From the NCBI GenBank assembly GCA_013350335.1, contig CM023539.1, positions 31,668,631-31,732,630 on the forward strand: a DNA stretch of 64,000 nt. The letters are read 5' to 3'. Position numbers and translations under genes: made by a program. Below, one piece after another: positions 21,701 to 36,700 of the stretch. How positions within the stretch are numbered: position 1 is the stretch's first letter; each line of letters starts with the position of its first letter. This DNA comes from Chimonanthus salicifolius (taxonomy: Eukaryota > Streptophyta > Magnoliopsida > Laurales > Calycanthaceae). The notes beneath the pieces are model-generated. The model was not told the origin of the DNA and ran no database searches. It saw nothing but the letters and a program-made list of their open reading frames with translations.

Positions 21701-24700
21701 AATTCCGGGTTGTTGAGAATACCATTTTGCCACAAGTCCTGCTTTGTTTCTTTGAATAGAACTATCTGGGTTCAATTTTGTTTTGAAAATCCACTTCACA
21801 CCAATGACTTCTTTGTCTTTTGGCCTCTCCACCAACTCCCAAGTTTTGTTCTTCTCAATCACATAAATTTCTTCTTCCATAGCATTCTTCCAAGCTTCTT
21901 CTTTAATTGCTTCTTCATATGTCTTCGATCCAACAACAAAAAAATTACAACTTGCATAAATATCACTAAGACTTCTCATTCTTCTTAGTGTTGAACTTGG
22001 AGATGAGGAACTTGAGCTTGATGTAGAAGTTGGAGATGATTGTGAGCTAGCAATTGGAGTCATTTGTTGATGAGCATCATGAATGTAACACCCCAAATTC
22101 TCAATGAAGTGGAAAATTACCAAAATGCCCCTGAGTTATTAAATTAATTATTTTGTGATGTTAAGTAAGGAAATAGTGGGTCCCATTGCTCAAATTAAAA
22201 TCATATGAGCACATTATGAATATTAAGTTTGATTGGTTGGGTAATTTTCATCATTTGGGTCAAAAATGGCTAAATGGGTCAAAGGGCCCAAATGGGACCC
22301 ATCGGGTCAAAATGGATGATTTTACCATTCTGTGAATTTAAATTAAAGGGGGTTAAGCCTAGTTGATTGGAAATCAAGTGGAGAAGAAATGGGTAGGCTT
22401 GATCCATATGTGAAAACCATTTACAAATGACCAAAATACCATAATTGGGTCATGGAGTCAAAAACGGGTCAAGGAGCTAAAAGTGGACCCAATGGGTCGA
22501 GTTGACTATTGTTGACCGTGTGAACCCTCAAGGGAGCTCAAACACTAGTCAAATCAGTTGAGTGGGACTGAGGTGAGTTGGAATTAAATCAAAAGGTGAG
22601 TTAACTCATGTGCATTAAATGAAATGCATTAAATGTGATGAGTTGGGTTGGAATAAAAAATACCTTGAGTTGAGTGCGTCAAAATGGAAACTCAAGGGGC
22701 TGTAAATTCAGTGAGTCCAAGGGGAATTGGAAGAGTTTAGCTGGTCTCAAACCAACCAAAACAAGTCCCACACGTTGGGGACTTGTTTTGGTGAGTTCCA
22801 TGGTAAATATTAAATATAAGTGCATGGGTTTGAGGTGGGTTGCTTGGGGATTTGAATGGCTGCATTGGTAGCTGCCAAGGGGTGCCTTGGATGGCACCCA
22901 ATGCCCACCGTTTTGAGCAAGAAGTTATGAGGGAATTGAGAGGTTTTTGGGGCTGAACTACAAAAAACAATAAACACCCATGGTTGGCCGTTTTTGTCAA
23001 AGGAAACCCAATTGTTCCCATCTCTTTCTCCTCTCTTCAATTGGTGTTCTTGGCTGGAACAGCAGAGGCTTTTGGTACCAAATATTCAAGCATACAATCA
23101 GCAAGGAGTTAAGGAAACAAGGATTAAAAGTCAAGAGCAAAAGGCAAAGGAAAGTGGTAAGTTTTTCCCATTGATTTATGGTTAATAAAATGGGTAAAAT
23201 AAGACATGATTTGGCCATGTGATGGTCAAATCTATCAAAGGGTTAAAATATGATTCCTTTATGCTCAATTAGATGGAAAACATGGACATAGGGTTTGGCC
23301 ACTTTGGATGGCCGAACCCCATGAAATTTTATGGTTAGTGTTGAGGGTTTTGTAAGGATTAAACCATGCAAGAATAGGACCGATTTTAGAGGTCTAAGAT
23401 ACATGCTTTGGAAAGATTGAAAACATGGATTTGCATGTCATAATTTGGCCATACCATGGCCGAATTTGACAAGGGTCTAAACCATGGAAGAAGGTGTCAA
23501 AAAGAAATGAAATGAACCATTGGGTTCGGCCACTTTGGGTGGCCGAACCCCATGAAAAGAGTTGGTTAATGGTTATGGTTTTTGAAATTTAAAACCATCC
23601 ATTTGGGGACTGTTTTTACATATTTTATTAAGATTTAAAATACATGCTTAAAGAGGGTTAAAACATGGGTTTGGATATCAGAAAAGACTGAAGATATGTG
23701 GTCTAATCAGTGGAGTAAAATTGGAAAAGATGGACCATGGGGATCGGCCATCTTGGATGGCCGAATCCCATGATATGGTGTTGGTTTTTGGATGATTTCT
23801 TTGAGAGTTAAAACCTGATATTAATATACTGTGTATACATGTTTATATGAGGTTTAAAAACAGTAAACATAGACATTGGGTTCAGCCACCATGGAGGGCC
23901 GAACCCCATGTAAAAGAATGTTGGTTTCATGTTGGAAAAACATGTAAACCATAGACTTTTTATGGGCTGTTTGGATGATTTCTTTGAGAGTTAAAACCTG
24001 ATATTAATATACTGTTTATACATGTTTATATGAGGTTTAAAAACAGTAAACATAGCCATTGGGTTCGGCCAACATGGAGGGCCGAACCCCATGTAAAAGA
24101 GGGTTGGTTTTCATGTTGGAAAACATGGAAACCATAGACCTTTGTGGACTGTTTTTAGGAGGTTTTTATGTAATAAGGTTACTGATTTTGGGTTGGCCAT
24201 GGGTTGGCTAAACCATGGGCTTAACATGGCTAAGGGGGTAGAGCCAATTAGTATTTAAATAAAGGAAACTATTGAGCAAAGAACCATAAGGGTTCGGCCA
24301 TGTGTATGGCCGAACCCCATGGACTGTTTTCATGGGCCATATTATGGATGTGGGTGTGATTAAAAATGGAATGATGTTTGCTGATTTGGTCGGCCAAAAC
24401 ATGGCTGAACCATGTTAAGGTTGTGGGTAAGTTGTAAAGTTTAATCAGGGTATTGGTAGCAATGGCATGTTTGTAAATAAACGTCACAACCATGAGTTGG
24501 TATTTGTGGACTTAAGACTCAAAAATGGGAATCAAAGAAAGTAAGGGATTAAAAGTTGTTCCATGATTTATGTGAATAAGGTGACGGATATCGGTGACGG
24601 TACACGACTGCGAGCGGTGACCGGATAAAGCCTAAGAAAGAACAGACACTGAAGTGATTCTTCAGTAGGTTTCCTACCTACTTGTAACCACGGTTTTTAC

Positions 24701-27700
24701 CCAGTTTTTCTTATGATACTCTTGTTTTAATATATGTGTTTCAAATGATATATTATGCATTAACAAATGACATACAGGCATTGGCATCTCATGCATAGAC
24801 ATGGGATTATGAGTGAGGTTCTATAGTGTTTCAAGTTATAAGTTTCGTCCTGCCTCGGTGGTGCAAGTCACGCCAGGAGGAGTAACATGATGATCATAGT
24901 CACATTGGTCTCCTTAGGCGATGAGAGTCCCGCCAGGAGGACTAATACGTGATATGAATCAGTCAATGATGAAGAGATGGAAGTTGTATTGTAATTTACC
25001 TTGACGGTGCAAGGCACGTCAAGTGATGGCTATGAATGTACATGATGGGGGATGCTCATTGCATGTGCATACATCATAGCATTGTTTTATCTGTTTTGAT
25101 GATCATGTATTATGATATGTATATGCATGTTTTATATGCTAACATGTGGTAGCCCTGATTCGGGAACCTACTGGGCGCGTTGATCTAACGCCCTAATTCT
25201 ATCCTCAGAGGAGATTGCAGGTACAAGCAAAGGGAAAGGAAAGGTCGTTGACCGGGAGAGGAGCCAAGCCTAAGTGCTTGAATGAAGGACTGAACTACTT
25301 TATATTACTGTCTTTTGAATACTTTTGTGGGACATGTAATAATTCACTACTTGCTATGGTTTGATTAGGTTGATAACATTTGGATGGTTGATCTATGATA
25401 AATAATGTTTAAGACTGTTACTTGCTATCTTGTCTTTCTATTCCGCAATTAATCTAGGTTATTCAGCATGTTGATGTTAGTTCCATGTGTGTTCATTATC
25501 ATGGTCTACTCCATGTACACATGGGTGGCCAGTTAAGGTTCAGACTTGGGTAGTCTGAACTTAACTCGCGTCGTGACGCCGCCCGCTCTCTTTTCTGAGG
25601 TTTTATTATAATTAAAAAAAAAAATTAGACTCTGAAATTATCGAAAAGGGCGGGGCGTTACAATGAACAACTTCACCTTCATTTTCTTTAGACTCCAATT
25701 CTTCATTAAGAGAAATAACTTGACTTTCAACTTTCTTCTCTTCCCAATCCCAAGAAGCCTTCTCATTAAGGAGAACATCTCTACTAATAATCACTTTTTT
25801 TTTCTTCAAATGAAACAGTCTATAGCCCTTTAATTTTAAGCTATAACTCACAAAGATACACTTTTCACTAGTTTCATCAAGTTTATGCCTCACTTCTTTT
25901 GGAACATGAGCAAAGCAAATGCACCCAGATACCTTCAAGTGATTCACGGATGGTTTTCTTCCACTCCAAGCTTCAAATGGAGTTTGATTCTCCATGGCTT
26001 TTGTTGGACATCTATTCATCAAATAAACCGCCGTGTACACCGCTTCAGCCCAAAATGACATAGGTATTCCTTTCTCATGAAGCATTGATTTTGTCATCTC
26101 AACAATAGTTCTATTCTTTCTTTCCGCCACTCCATTTTGTTGTGGAGTGTATCCAATGGTCAATTGCCTATCCATCCCAATATCTTCACAAAATTTATCA
26201 AATTCTTTGGAGTCGCATTCACCACCTCTATCACTTCTTAAACTTTCAAGAGGTGTCCACTTTACCTTTCAACAAGATTTTAAATTTTTTGAAAATAGTA
26301 AAAACATCGGATTTTTATCTCAAAATATACACCAATGTCATTCTTGTAAAATCATTTACAAACATAATAAAATACTTGTTACCGACATGACTTAAGGTTC
26401 TCATTGGTCCACACACATCGGTATGAACAAGCTCCAATGGTGCTTTAGCTCTCCATGCTTTGTCTTTAGGAAATGACTCTTGATGATGTATTCCAAATGC
26501 ACAACCTTCACAAACTTCTTCACTTCTTGTATAACTGACAACCCATACACCATGTTCTTTTGTTGGAGATTCTTTAAGCTTTGAAAATTAAAATTGCCCA
26601 AATCTTCTATGCCAAAGCCATGAGTCATCAAGTACATCCATCTTCAAAGCCACATTTTTTTGGATAATGAAAAGTAAGAGGGAAGTTTTCATTCTTCTTT
26701 ATCTTGATTCTTGTCACAACTTGCTTTTTATCTCCTTTGTCAATGATCTTGCAAAAGTTGTCTTCAAAGTGAACAAAATATCCATGCTCCACAAGTTGTC
26801 CAACACTCAACAAATTTTGCTTTAAGTCCAAAATCTCTATAACAATAGTACATTTACCTTTGCTTGGACTAAGATACCATTTCTCATTCTCACTTGGGAA
26901 CTTGAGGAAGTATCCATTTCTACAAAAATATTTTTATCCACCGTCATGTGATTACTACAATCACTATCAATGAACCACATATTGCTTCTTTGCTCCAATG
27001 CCACTTGACGAGTATAGAACGTATTTCCATCACCTTCTTGCTCTTCAAAGAAATTGGCTTGCTGATTGTTCTTGAATCGACAATCTTTTTGAACATGTCC
27101 AAATTTCTTGCAATTGTGACATTGGTGTATTCCGCAAAACCAACAATCTTTATCAACATGACTACTTGTTTTACAAATATTGCATTTTTGTTGAGTGGTC
27201 ACCACATTTCCTCTTCTTTCAGAACTATTTATTTCTCTTCCACTTGTATTTCCTTCTCTTCCATATCTTCCACCTCTTGAAGATTCACTTTTGGATTGAC
27301 CAAAATTTGATAGTTCCATTGCTTGATTTTTTAACTAACATTGAGCTTGGATTGAAAAGCACTTTCAATTGCCTTTTTGGAGTGCCTACTCCACCTTTGA
27401 TCAAATGCTCTAATGGAACCCATCAATTCTTCAACACCCAAAGAGGAAGTATCTTTAATCTCCTCAATAATGCCAACAATGGCGTCATATTTCTCCGACA
27501 ATCTAATGAGTATTTTCTCCACTATTCTTTGATCGATAATTTTCTCTCCATAAATCATCATTTGATTCACCATCTCCACAACTCTAGAAAAGAAATCTTG
27601 CAAAACGTCACTTTCTTTCATTTTAAGATTTTCAAATTCTTTTCTAAGAGTTTGAAGTTTAATGGCTCTTACCTTCAAAGCATCTCTATAATCCTTTTGT

Positions 27701-30700
27701 AGAATGTCCCAAGCCTCCTTAGACTTTTTTAGCATTGATGATTCTTGGGAAGATTTTGTCGGAAACTCCTTGTTGAATCAAATAGATTGCTTTTGCATCC
27801 TTCTTTCAATTATCCTTTATTTGTTGCTTTTGGACATTTGTCAAGTCCTACATTTTTTTATGTTCTTCATACCCATCTTCTACCAAATCCCATAAATCAT
27901 AAGAAACAAAGAGAATTTTCATCTTCACACACCAATCATCATAGTTTTCTCCATTAAAAATTGGGAATGGAGGGTTTTGAGTACCACTATTGCTTGAACT
28001 TGCTATTGCTTCTTCTTCTTACGCTTTTGTTTCTCCTTGGAAAATCATCAAACACTTGGTGTGCAAAATTTTTTCTTCTTCTTCCTTTTCCAAGTGTTGA
28101 AACCCAATGATACATTCTTTTATCTGTTGCAAAAAACTTTTCAAATCTGATTGAAGAAAATAACATTGGATTTGTGAGACTCTTTGAAGAACCGGGACAA
28201 GATCCACATCGCCGTCTCCAAATGGGTTGTAGTTTCAAACCTTTGTTTATCTAAGAATAAGACAATGTAAAATAGAGATGAAAAATGGAGAAGAAGAAAT
28301 GGGTAGAAGTTAGAAGCAAAAGAGGGGAGGCTAGTTTTCCTCCTCTTTATTCTATACACTTAAAGGGCTTCTTTTTATAAACTAATATAGCCATACATGT
28401 GGCAACTATGCAACATCTAAAAATATAACAATGAAATGACCAAAATGGACATCAACTAAAAATATAATAACAAAAACAATAACGCATTAATTGTAACAGG
28501 GTTATTTTTGAGGGTGGATTTCGTCTTATGATCAAAAGAATTAGATGGATTGATAAATTATTATGGGCAGTATGAAACTATGAAAAATGAAATCCATTGA
28601 ATTATCCTAGTCTTTATTTTTTAAGATGAAAAACTATTAGATTAATATTATCATCTATTATGATCAATCAAGCTAACTATTGTTTAGCACTTTGAACAAT
28701 TAATAAGTGAATTTAAATCCAAAATACCAGCCCTTTTGTGCATATAGTTATCCATTAATCGAATGATTGAGATGATACACATAACAAGATTTTTCTTTCG
28801 TTTCATAATGGGACTCACTTGATGAATGATCTACAAAATGAATCATTATTATTGTCATTATTATCAAAAGAGCATGCAGAACTAGATATATTCTTTGGAA
28901 AAAAAATTGTACTTCACCAACTATCTCCTACACTCCCATCATTTATATAGACTAAAGAATGGCATAAGATGAAATACAAACATGAAGGTTGAAAGTTTTT
29001 TTTTACAGTGCTAAAACAACAAAATTTACCCCCAGAGAAAGGGGGGTTGAATAGATCAATCCCATTTTACATGGTGTTTACAAATTTCTTGATTGTTTTA
29101 AGTGCAGCGAAACATTAATCAAGAAATTTGCTTAGTGTGATAGAGTGTTTCTAATTTCTTTAAACGATTACACTAAGATTATGACCCTTTATATTTAGCT
29201 TGATTATTGATGCCTGTGCACAATGAGTAAAATAAGATAATCAACATGCAAAATGATATGTGTTGAGTAAAGTACTTAAATACTAAGATACAAATACACA
29301 AAGATCAAATACCATAAGACTAATTTAAAGTGGTTCGATTAGCAAACCTACATCCACTGTTAGGACTAACTCAACCTTAAGTTATCCCCAAATCCACTAA
29401 GTGGGGACTTACACCCTCACAATTAGAGCAGGAATTCAACCTCACTCAATCGGCTGAGAATTTCACCCACCAATGTAGAGTAGAAATTCCACTTATCCAT
29501 TTGGCTAGGAATTCCACCCACCAATGTGACAGAGACGACGCGCTAGAGTTTTTTATAATGGTTCAGGAGCAAATCCTCCTTAATCCACTTGGCTGGGAAT
29601 TTCACCCACCACTGTGCCAGAGACGACGCTCTAGAGTTTTTTATAGTGATTCCGGAACAAATCCCCATTAATCCACTTCTGGAACAAAGGTTTTAAAACA
29701 AAATTAAAACCAAGAAACAATTGCCTTTGTAGCTCTATCTCTTGATGTGTGCTTCTTCAAGATCCACCCAATGTGTACCGACGCTCCGCCTTCTAGCTGT
29801 CGTAAAGCAATCACAATCTAGGGTGCCAAGGAAACTAGTTTTACCAAAGGTTTCCTTGTTTATAATCATTTCCTCTTTCTTTCATAAACTCAATCCATAT
29901 GATTGGTTATATTAGATTCCCCAAGTGTAAGCACGAGAGAGAGAGAGAGAGTGATTCTTCTATTGGCCTTTGTTGAAACTCACTGATAATGATGAGGATC
30001 CAACTAATTTCGCCAAAGGATCCCAGCTAGTTGCGTAAAGATTGGTTTATATAGAGAAGGCAACCAGTTGTACCAATGGTAATGTACTGACATGTTGGGT
30101 GCACCGAAGGGTCGGTGACTAGAAATGTTTCCATTCAACAACCCGACTATTGCCCAATAATGCACTCCCAACAGTGACATTCTTTCCCAGTCTACATGTC
30201 GGTGTGGTGGATGGGTCTACAGTTATGGCACCGAGAGGTCGGACCATTCGATGGGCTCGGTCTGGGGCAACACCATGCTGACAGTAGTTTTAAGTCTAGA
30301 AACTTGTCTTACCCAGAACGACTTGTAGCCCTTTATCGATGGGCCGGTCCTGTTACTCTTGATCGGTCTTGAACTACCGATATGTCTGTTTCTTCGAGAG
30401 CCCATTTGAGTTCAAAGTTCCAGAACTCATAAATTTTGATCGAAGAGTCGTTGACCACAAGGGGTAGTTTCAGCATTTCACCGAGGGGTCGGTGCATACA
30501 AGGCTCTCGATCAGAGGCTTTCCCAAAATGACAGTTCTTTGATCCAGAACCTATGTCAATCTAGTCGACTAGTCTTTAACCACGATGGGTCAATCCTGTC
30601 TCCACTGAGGGTCGGTGAGAACAACTGGTCGAGCTGATATTGAAACAAAATACATATTTCCAAGTTGGGTTCCAATTCACTGTCCAGCTTTCTCTCTAGG

Positions 30701-33700
30701 CATTTAATGATTTTACCACTTATTCAACTAAGCCTAGGGATGGTCCTCTCTAAGGTGTGGGTACCACCTAAAGTCATCTATGGTCATAATACATGTTTTG
30801 TGATTGTCATAACGATGAGCTTTAATCCAGTGGAGCATGATCTTCACTCTTGATCACCTTAGGTCTTCAAGTTTCTTACAAGTGCTTCTTCCTGAGTCAT
30901 GAAATTGACAAAATAAGGACTTGGCCAAGCCGGGGCACTAACAATCTCCCCCTTTATCAATTTCATGACAAAAACCTAAAAGCTACCCAGTTACAATCCT
31001 CGCCTTATTACATCACATTTGAATACAAAATATTACATTAATTACATGTACATATTCAAATGGAAAAAAAAAGTATGATCTTCCCATATTCTTGTTCAGC
31101 TTGATTCTTTTCATGTTTAGCTGTTCAAGCACATAAGTAAGCAACCACTAAGAAATCATTAGAGGAGTTAGTCCCAAAACATAAATATGCATTCATGGAC
31201 TAAATAAGATTAGTATTCAGCTCCCTCAACCACTATGATTTCCTAGAAACCAATACTACCTATAGCATATCTAAGCTATCTGTGTTGAGAAGATTTCTCC
31301 TCCAATCTTCTTTGAATTTGATTTCCCAAACTCCAAGCATAGACATTCTCCTATGTCTATTGTCTTCTTCCTACTATGGTTCTCTCTTTCTGGAGACCCA
31401 AGCACTTAGTTTTACCAATTACACCCCATAATTGATTTTGATGGCTTTTAGCTTCTTATAGCTTCTACTAATTTCTCCCCCATTTTGTCATACAATTACA
31501 AAAATTAGTAGGAAGACATCGATTTTCAAGCACTCCTCCATGTTTCTTGCATCTAGTGCTTCCATGAGTTTGTCTTCCAACTTAATTAGTTCTTCCCTAC
31601 AGTCCAATGCATATCTCACGCATTGTTGTTTTTCTCCTTCCTTCCCTTTAAGATTTGTGTTGTTTTAAAGGTGTTCTCCCAATAGAGTTAAGCTGCCTTC
31701 CCTAGCTTTCCTTTTTGGAGTCTTCTCTCCCATTCTCCAAACTATCTTTTATAACTTCTTTTACTCATCTCTCCCATTGAGTAAGCTATATTTTCTCGCT
31801 TCTCCAGATTATCTCCCCCATAAACTTAGTTGCCTCTATGCTTATTTTTCTCCAAGCTTTCTTTCAAACTTGCATCAGCTGTCCTCCTTATAATGTCATA
31901 ACCAGTGATAACAGCTAATCAACACATATTTTGTGCTCTCCCAAACATCCAAGGTGTGTGTAATATCGCAGACCGATCGTTATTTCCCTTACATGCCAAT
32001 ATGAAACAAACTCATTAGATCCTACATGTTAGTCTATTTAACAAAATCCATGTTAGCAATAGACATGACATAGAAGGCATTCCATCAAATTAGTACACAC
32101 ATTAAATCAAACCATATCATTTCATTGATAAGCAAAAAGTGTATTGAGTACATATGATTTCTGGATGGGGAAAGATGTTTAAACAAAACATTAACATAGT
32201 TTTTCCAAAATATGAAACATAAGTTATGAAAAATTATCCTAAGCAGAGCCATTTGGAGGAGGTGATGCTGGAGGAGAAGGGTCGATACATCGGGAAAGAT
32301 TGACGAAGAGACGACGTAGGTTCAGATAGTCGTCATTAGCCCTTTGAGCCAATTTCTCCACATGATTGTCTAGTGCGTCCAGCTGATTCTCTACTTGAGA
32401 CACTCGCACTTCGGTTTTGTAGACAAATAGAATCAGTGGCTGCGAAACTGGTGGTATTGCTTCAGCACATCCTTGTTCTGCAGCAAGGTTACTGAAGAAG
32501 TGGGGGTTACTGGACTCGGTATCTTCGACATTTACTCCTTCCTCATCAGAGCTGTCCACAACAGAAATCACTTCTGCTTCGGTTCTCAAGTTTTATTCAG
32601 ATTGAGACTTGAGGTAATACCGACCGCTAGAACTGATTCTAAAGGCAGGGATTTTTCTGTGAGGAGTACTCTTAGCAGCAGAGCTAGATTCGGAAGTCTC
32701 TTGCATAAATGTAGGTGATCTCCTGAGAGAATGGGAGCTGGACTCAGGCCTTTTTCTAGTGGTCGAAGACCGAGATTTAACAAATTCTCTTTTTGACATG
32801 GTTGCTTGAGGAGAGATGAATAAGGCTTATCCGACCACCAAATTTCACTCACACGGTGACAACCTTGCTTATTGGAGTGAGAGAAGCAAAAACCCTATGT
32901 TTTTCCAGAGAGAGATCACTCCGAGAGATGTCCTATCGAGGTCTAGGGCACGAGAGGTCAAGAGGAAAATCGTCATAGCTCAGCGGGAAGAGAAACAACG
33001 ATTTTAAATTGATTTGTCATTTTCGCAGAAAGAAACCTTTTAACTTGATCTTTCTGATTCACCGACAGGTCGTGACTAATGACCGGTCTATGTTTATATG
33101 TCGATATGTATTGACCTGTCTCCCTTTTTCGATTTTCCCCCTTTTAGACAGTGTTCTGATTCCCAACAGTACCGACCTGTCTGTTCCTCCGACTAATCTA
33201 TCCTTCAACCTGGGTTTTAACTTGAAAGATGACTGGGTGTTTTGTGTGTGTGTGTGTGTGTACGCTTGCGATGTTCATAGGTCATCAAGCTTTGTTTATA
33301 CACCGTTAAATGCCAATAATGATACATTCACACCGTTTTTGTGCCATTTGAAGATTCAATTTATTCTTCTGAAAGTAGGCACAAAGCATGGATTATAGAT
33401 CTCTCCTAGATCCAAACCAATCCAAGTACCTTGGGCACATTTAATTTACCAATTCAAACATATTGCCCAGGTGTGTGATGTCATGTGATGTGGTATTTTC
33501 AGGCTTTAGCAAAGGCAAGGTGTCTATGAACAAGAGTGATTCCACATAATGTATAAAGTAGCGAATATTGGAATGAGATACAAAGCACACTAATCGTACA
33601 TTCATTTCCCGTTTTGAATACGGTTACCATGCATATGAAAATGAAGTATGATGCTACACACATAGCTCACATGCCTATTATCATGTTATTATCCAAAACA

Positions 33701-36700
33701 TAATAAACATTTTTACCATTCTTTCAAGTATACATTCCTACAAAGAGCTGGTACATAAATGGATTACAGTTAAGCACATTTGATCATTTTGATCAACACT
33801 TTTGGTAGGTCACACCAAAAATCCATTTGAGGACATAAAACATGTTTCACTCCACTCGGGATTCACAAGTTTAGGAACTTGGAATGAAACAACACTGTGT
33901 ATGTGTACCACACACACCCTATACATGAGGTAATGCACATACTAACTTCATTTCCAAAAGTTACACAAATCATGTGAAATGAGATAAGTGTATTCCAATA
34001 CTTAGAGTGCAAACCCACATGTACAACAAATATCTCACATTAGGTCAATCCAACAATCAAATAAAAACATGGATTGAATGTAAGTTATACAAGTGATTCC
34101 AAAAACATGTTACAAATGTGATACGACAATGATAACCCTTTACACATTTGAATATAACATTGTGAGACTTGGAATCTAAGTCCACAATCCAGTGATGGCC
34201 CTTTATTAAATCTGGTTTTAATCTCGGGTGTCTTCCCATTTGACTTTGCATATCAAAGCTTTCAGATTTTGTACCACGATGTTTGACCTAAACATGAGAG
34301 GCAAATATTTTGATACATGGCCACAAAGGATACTTGAAGGTCACTACATTCATCAAGTTTTTTTTCTCTATTCACTTCTTCTCTTAGAGGATTTAGCTTG
34401 GATGAACCATTCACCTACATTCTCAGTACACAATTTGGTCATGATAGGTGATGTTATCAATTGGGTTAGAAGAAGCAATTTTTCGTGGATTCTTTCACCC
34501 TTTTTTGTTGTTTCGTATTTTTAAAATATTTTGAAAGTATATTATGAAACAACAATGATGAATGCTATAAGTATTTGATTAAAGTGAATAGCCAATTCAT
34601 CACTAGTCCAAGTAATTTGGTCTTTGAGCTGAGTGGTCATGGAAGTTGAAGGTTTATCCAATACCCTTTCCATAGGCATAAGCCACTTTTTATTCACCTA
34701 TTTCTGAACACATTTATTGATGAAAATATTTAAAAATTTTCATTTCATTTTCATCACAAATGGAGGTTTGGAAATATCATGGCTTTCTCTCACAGTCATT
34801 GTTCTATCACGAATCAACTCGGATGGTTAGATTCTTTCACAAGAGCACGAGGCTCTCATACCAATTGAAAGTCCCTTTTTACGGGGTAGAACAACACAAT
34901 TGACCCTAGAGGAAGGGGGGTGAATAGGTCAATCCCATTTTCCATGATGTTTACAGATTTCTTAATTGTTATAAGTGTAGGGGAACATTAACAAAGAGAT
35001 TTGTTTAGTGTGATAGATTGTTTCTAATTTCTTTAAACAATCACATTAAGATTATGACCTTTTACATTTTGTCTGATTATCGATGCTTCTACACAATGAG
35101 TAAAATAAGATAATCAACATACAAAGTGATGTGTGTTGAGTAGAGTACTTAAATACTAAGAGACAAACATACAAAGATCAAACACCATAAGACCAATTTA
35201 AAGTGGTTCGGTTAGCCAACCTACATCCACTGTTAGGACTAACTCAACCTTAAGTTATCCCCAAATCCACTAAATGGAGACTTACACCCTCACAATTAGA
35301 GTAGGAATTCCACCTCACTCAATCAGCTGAGAATTTCACCCACCACTATAGAATAGAAATTCCACTTATCCATTTGGCTGGGAATTCCACCCACCACTGT
35401 GACAGAGACGACGCTCTAGAGTTTTTTATAGTGGTTTCAAAGCAAATCCTCCTTAATCCACTTGGCTTGGAATTCCACCCACCATTGTGCTAGAGACAAT
35501 GCTCTAGAGTTTTTTATAATGACTCCGGAGCAAATCCCCATTAATCCACTTCCGGAACAAATGTTTTAAAACAAAATTAAAACCAAGAAGCAATTGCCTT
35601 TGTAGCTCTATATCTTGATGTGTGCTTCTTCAAGGTCCACCCAATGTGTACTGACGCTCCGCCTTCTAGCCGTCGTAAAGCAATCACAATCTAGGGCTCC
35701 AAGGAAACTAATTTTACCAAAGTTTTCCTAGTTTATAATCATTTCCTCTCTCTTTTACAAACTTAATGCATATGATTGGTTGTATTAAATTCCCCAAGTG
35801 TAAGCATGAAAGAGAGAGAGAGAGTGATCCTTTTGTTGGCCATTATTTAAGCTTACTGATAATGATGTGAGGCCAACTGATTTTTCCAAAGGATTCCAGC
35901 TGGTTGCATAAATATTGGTTTATATAGAGAAGACAACCAATTGCAGTAATGATAATGTACCAGCAGGTCGGGCACACTGAGGGGTCGGTGACTAAAAATG
36001 TTCCAGTTCAACAACCCGATCATTGCGCAATAATGCACTCCCAATGGTAATATTCTTTCTTGGTCGACATGTCGGTGTCGCCGATGGGTCGACAGTTATG
36101 GCACCAAGAGGTTGGTCCATTCGATAGGCTCGGTTTGCGTCAACACCGTGCTAACAGTAGTTTCAAGTCTAGAAGTCTGTCTTACCCAGAACGACCTGTC
36201 ACCCCTTTTACCGATGGGTCGGTCCTGGTACTCTCGATCGGTCTTAAACTACCGATATGTTTGTTTCTTCGAGAGCTCATTTGAGTTCAAAGTTCCAAAA
36301 GTCATAAATTTTGATCGAAGAGTTGTTGACCACGAGAGGTCGTTTCAGCCTTTTACCAAGGGGTCGGTGCATACGAGACTCTTGATCAGAGACTTTCCCA
36401 GAATGATAGTTTTTTGATCCAGAACCTATGTCAATTTGGTGGACCAGTTTTTTGACCATAATAGGTCAATCTTGTCTCCACCGAGGGATCGGTGAGAACG
36501 ACTGGTCAAGCTGACAATGATACCGAATACATATTTTCAAGTTGGGTTCCAATTCACTGTCCAGCTTCCTGTCTAGGCTTTTAATGATTTTACCACTTGT
36601 TCAACTAAGCCTAGGGATGGTCCTCTCTAAGGTGTGGGTACCACCTAAAGTCATCTATGGCAATAATACATATTTTGTGATTACCATAACAATGAGCTTT

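Larger units (their letters stand above)
20116..28498 (-). mobile_element. Copia retrotransposon, near full length, split by a solo LTR
   Basis: Minus-strand element with LTRs of about 275 bp (20116-20389 and 28223-28498) and the exact target duplication GGGTT (20111-20115 and 28499-28503). Removing the 3.58-kb insertion at 22084-25662 leaves about 4.8 kb, normal for Copia. The order is gag, protease, integrase, RT, RNase H. Many stops and frameshifts make it inactive. A GGGGAG purine tract precedes the 3' LTR (20390-20395 on the plus strand as CTCCCC). The primer site next to the 5' LTR is not the usual Met type. It lies in an intron of the bHLH gene, between exons 19588-19635 and 37206-37271, in the same orientation as the gene. 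Confidence 0.92.

Noticed and set aside
33009..33398. 129-codon plus-strand frame in E2
   Set aside because: Lies antisense in the element interior, crosses a TG microsatellite and has no recognisable motif.
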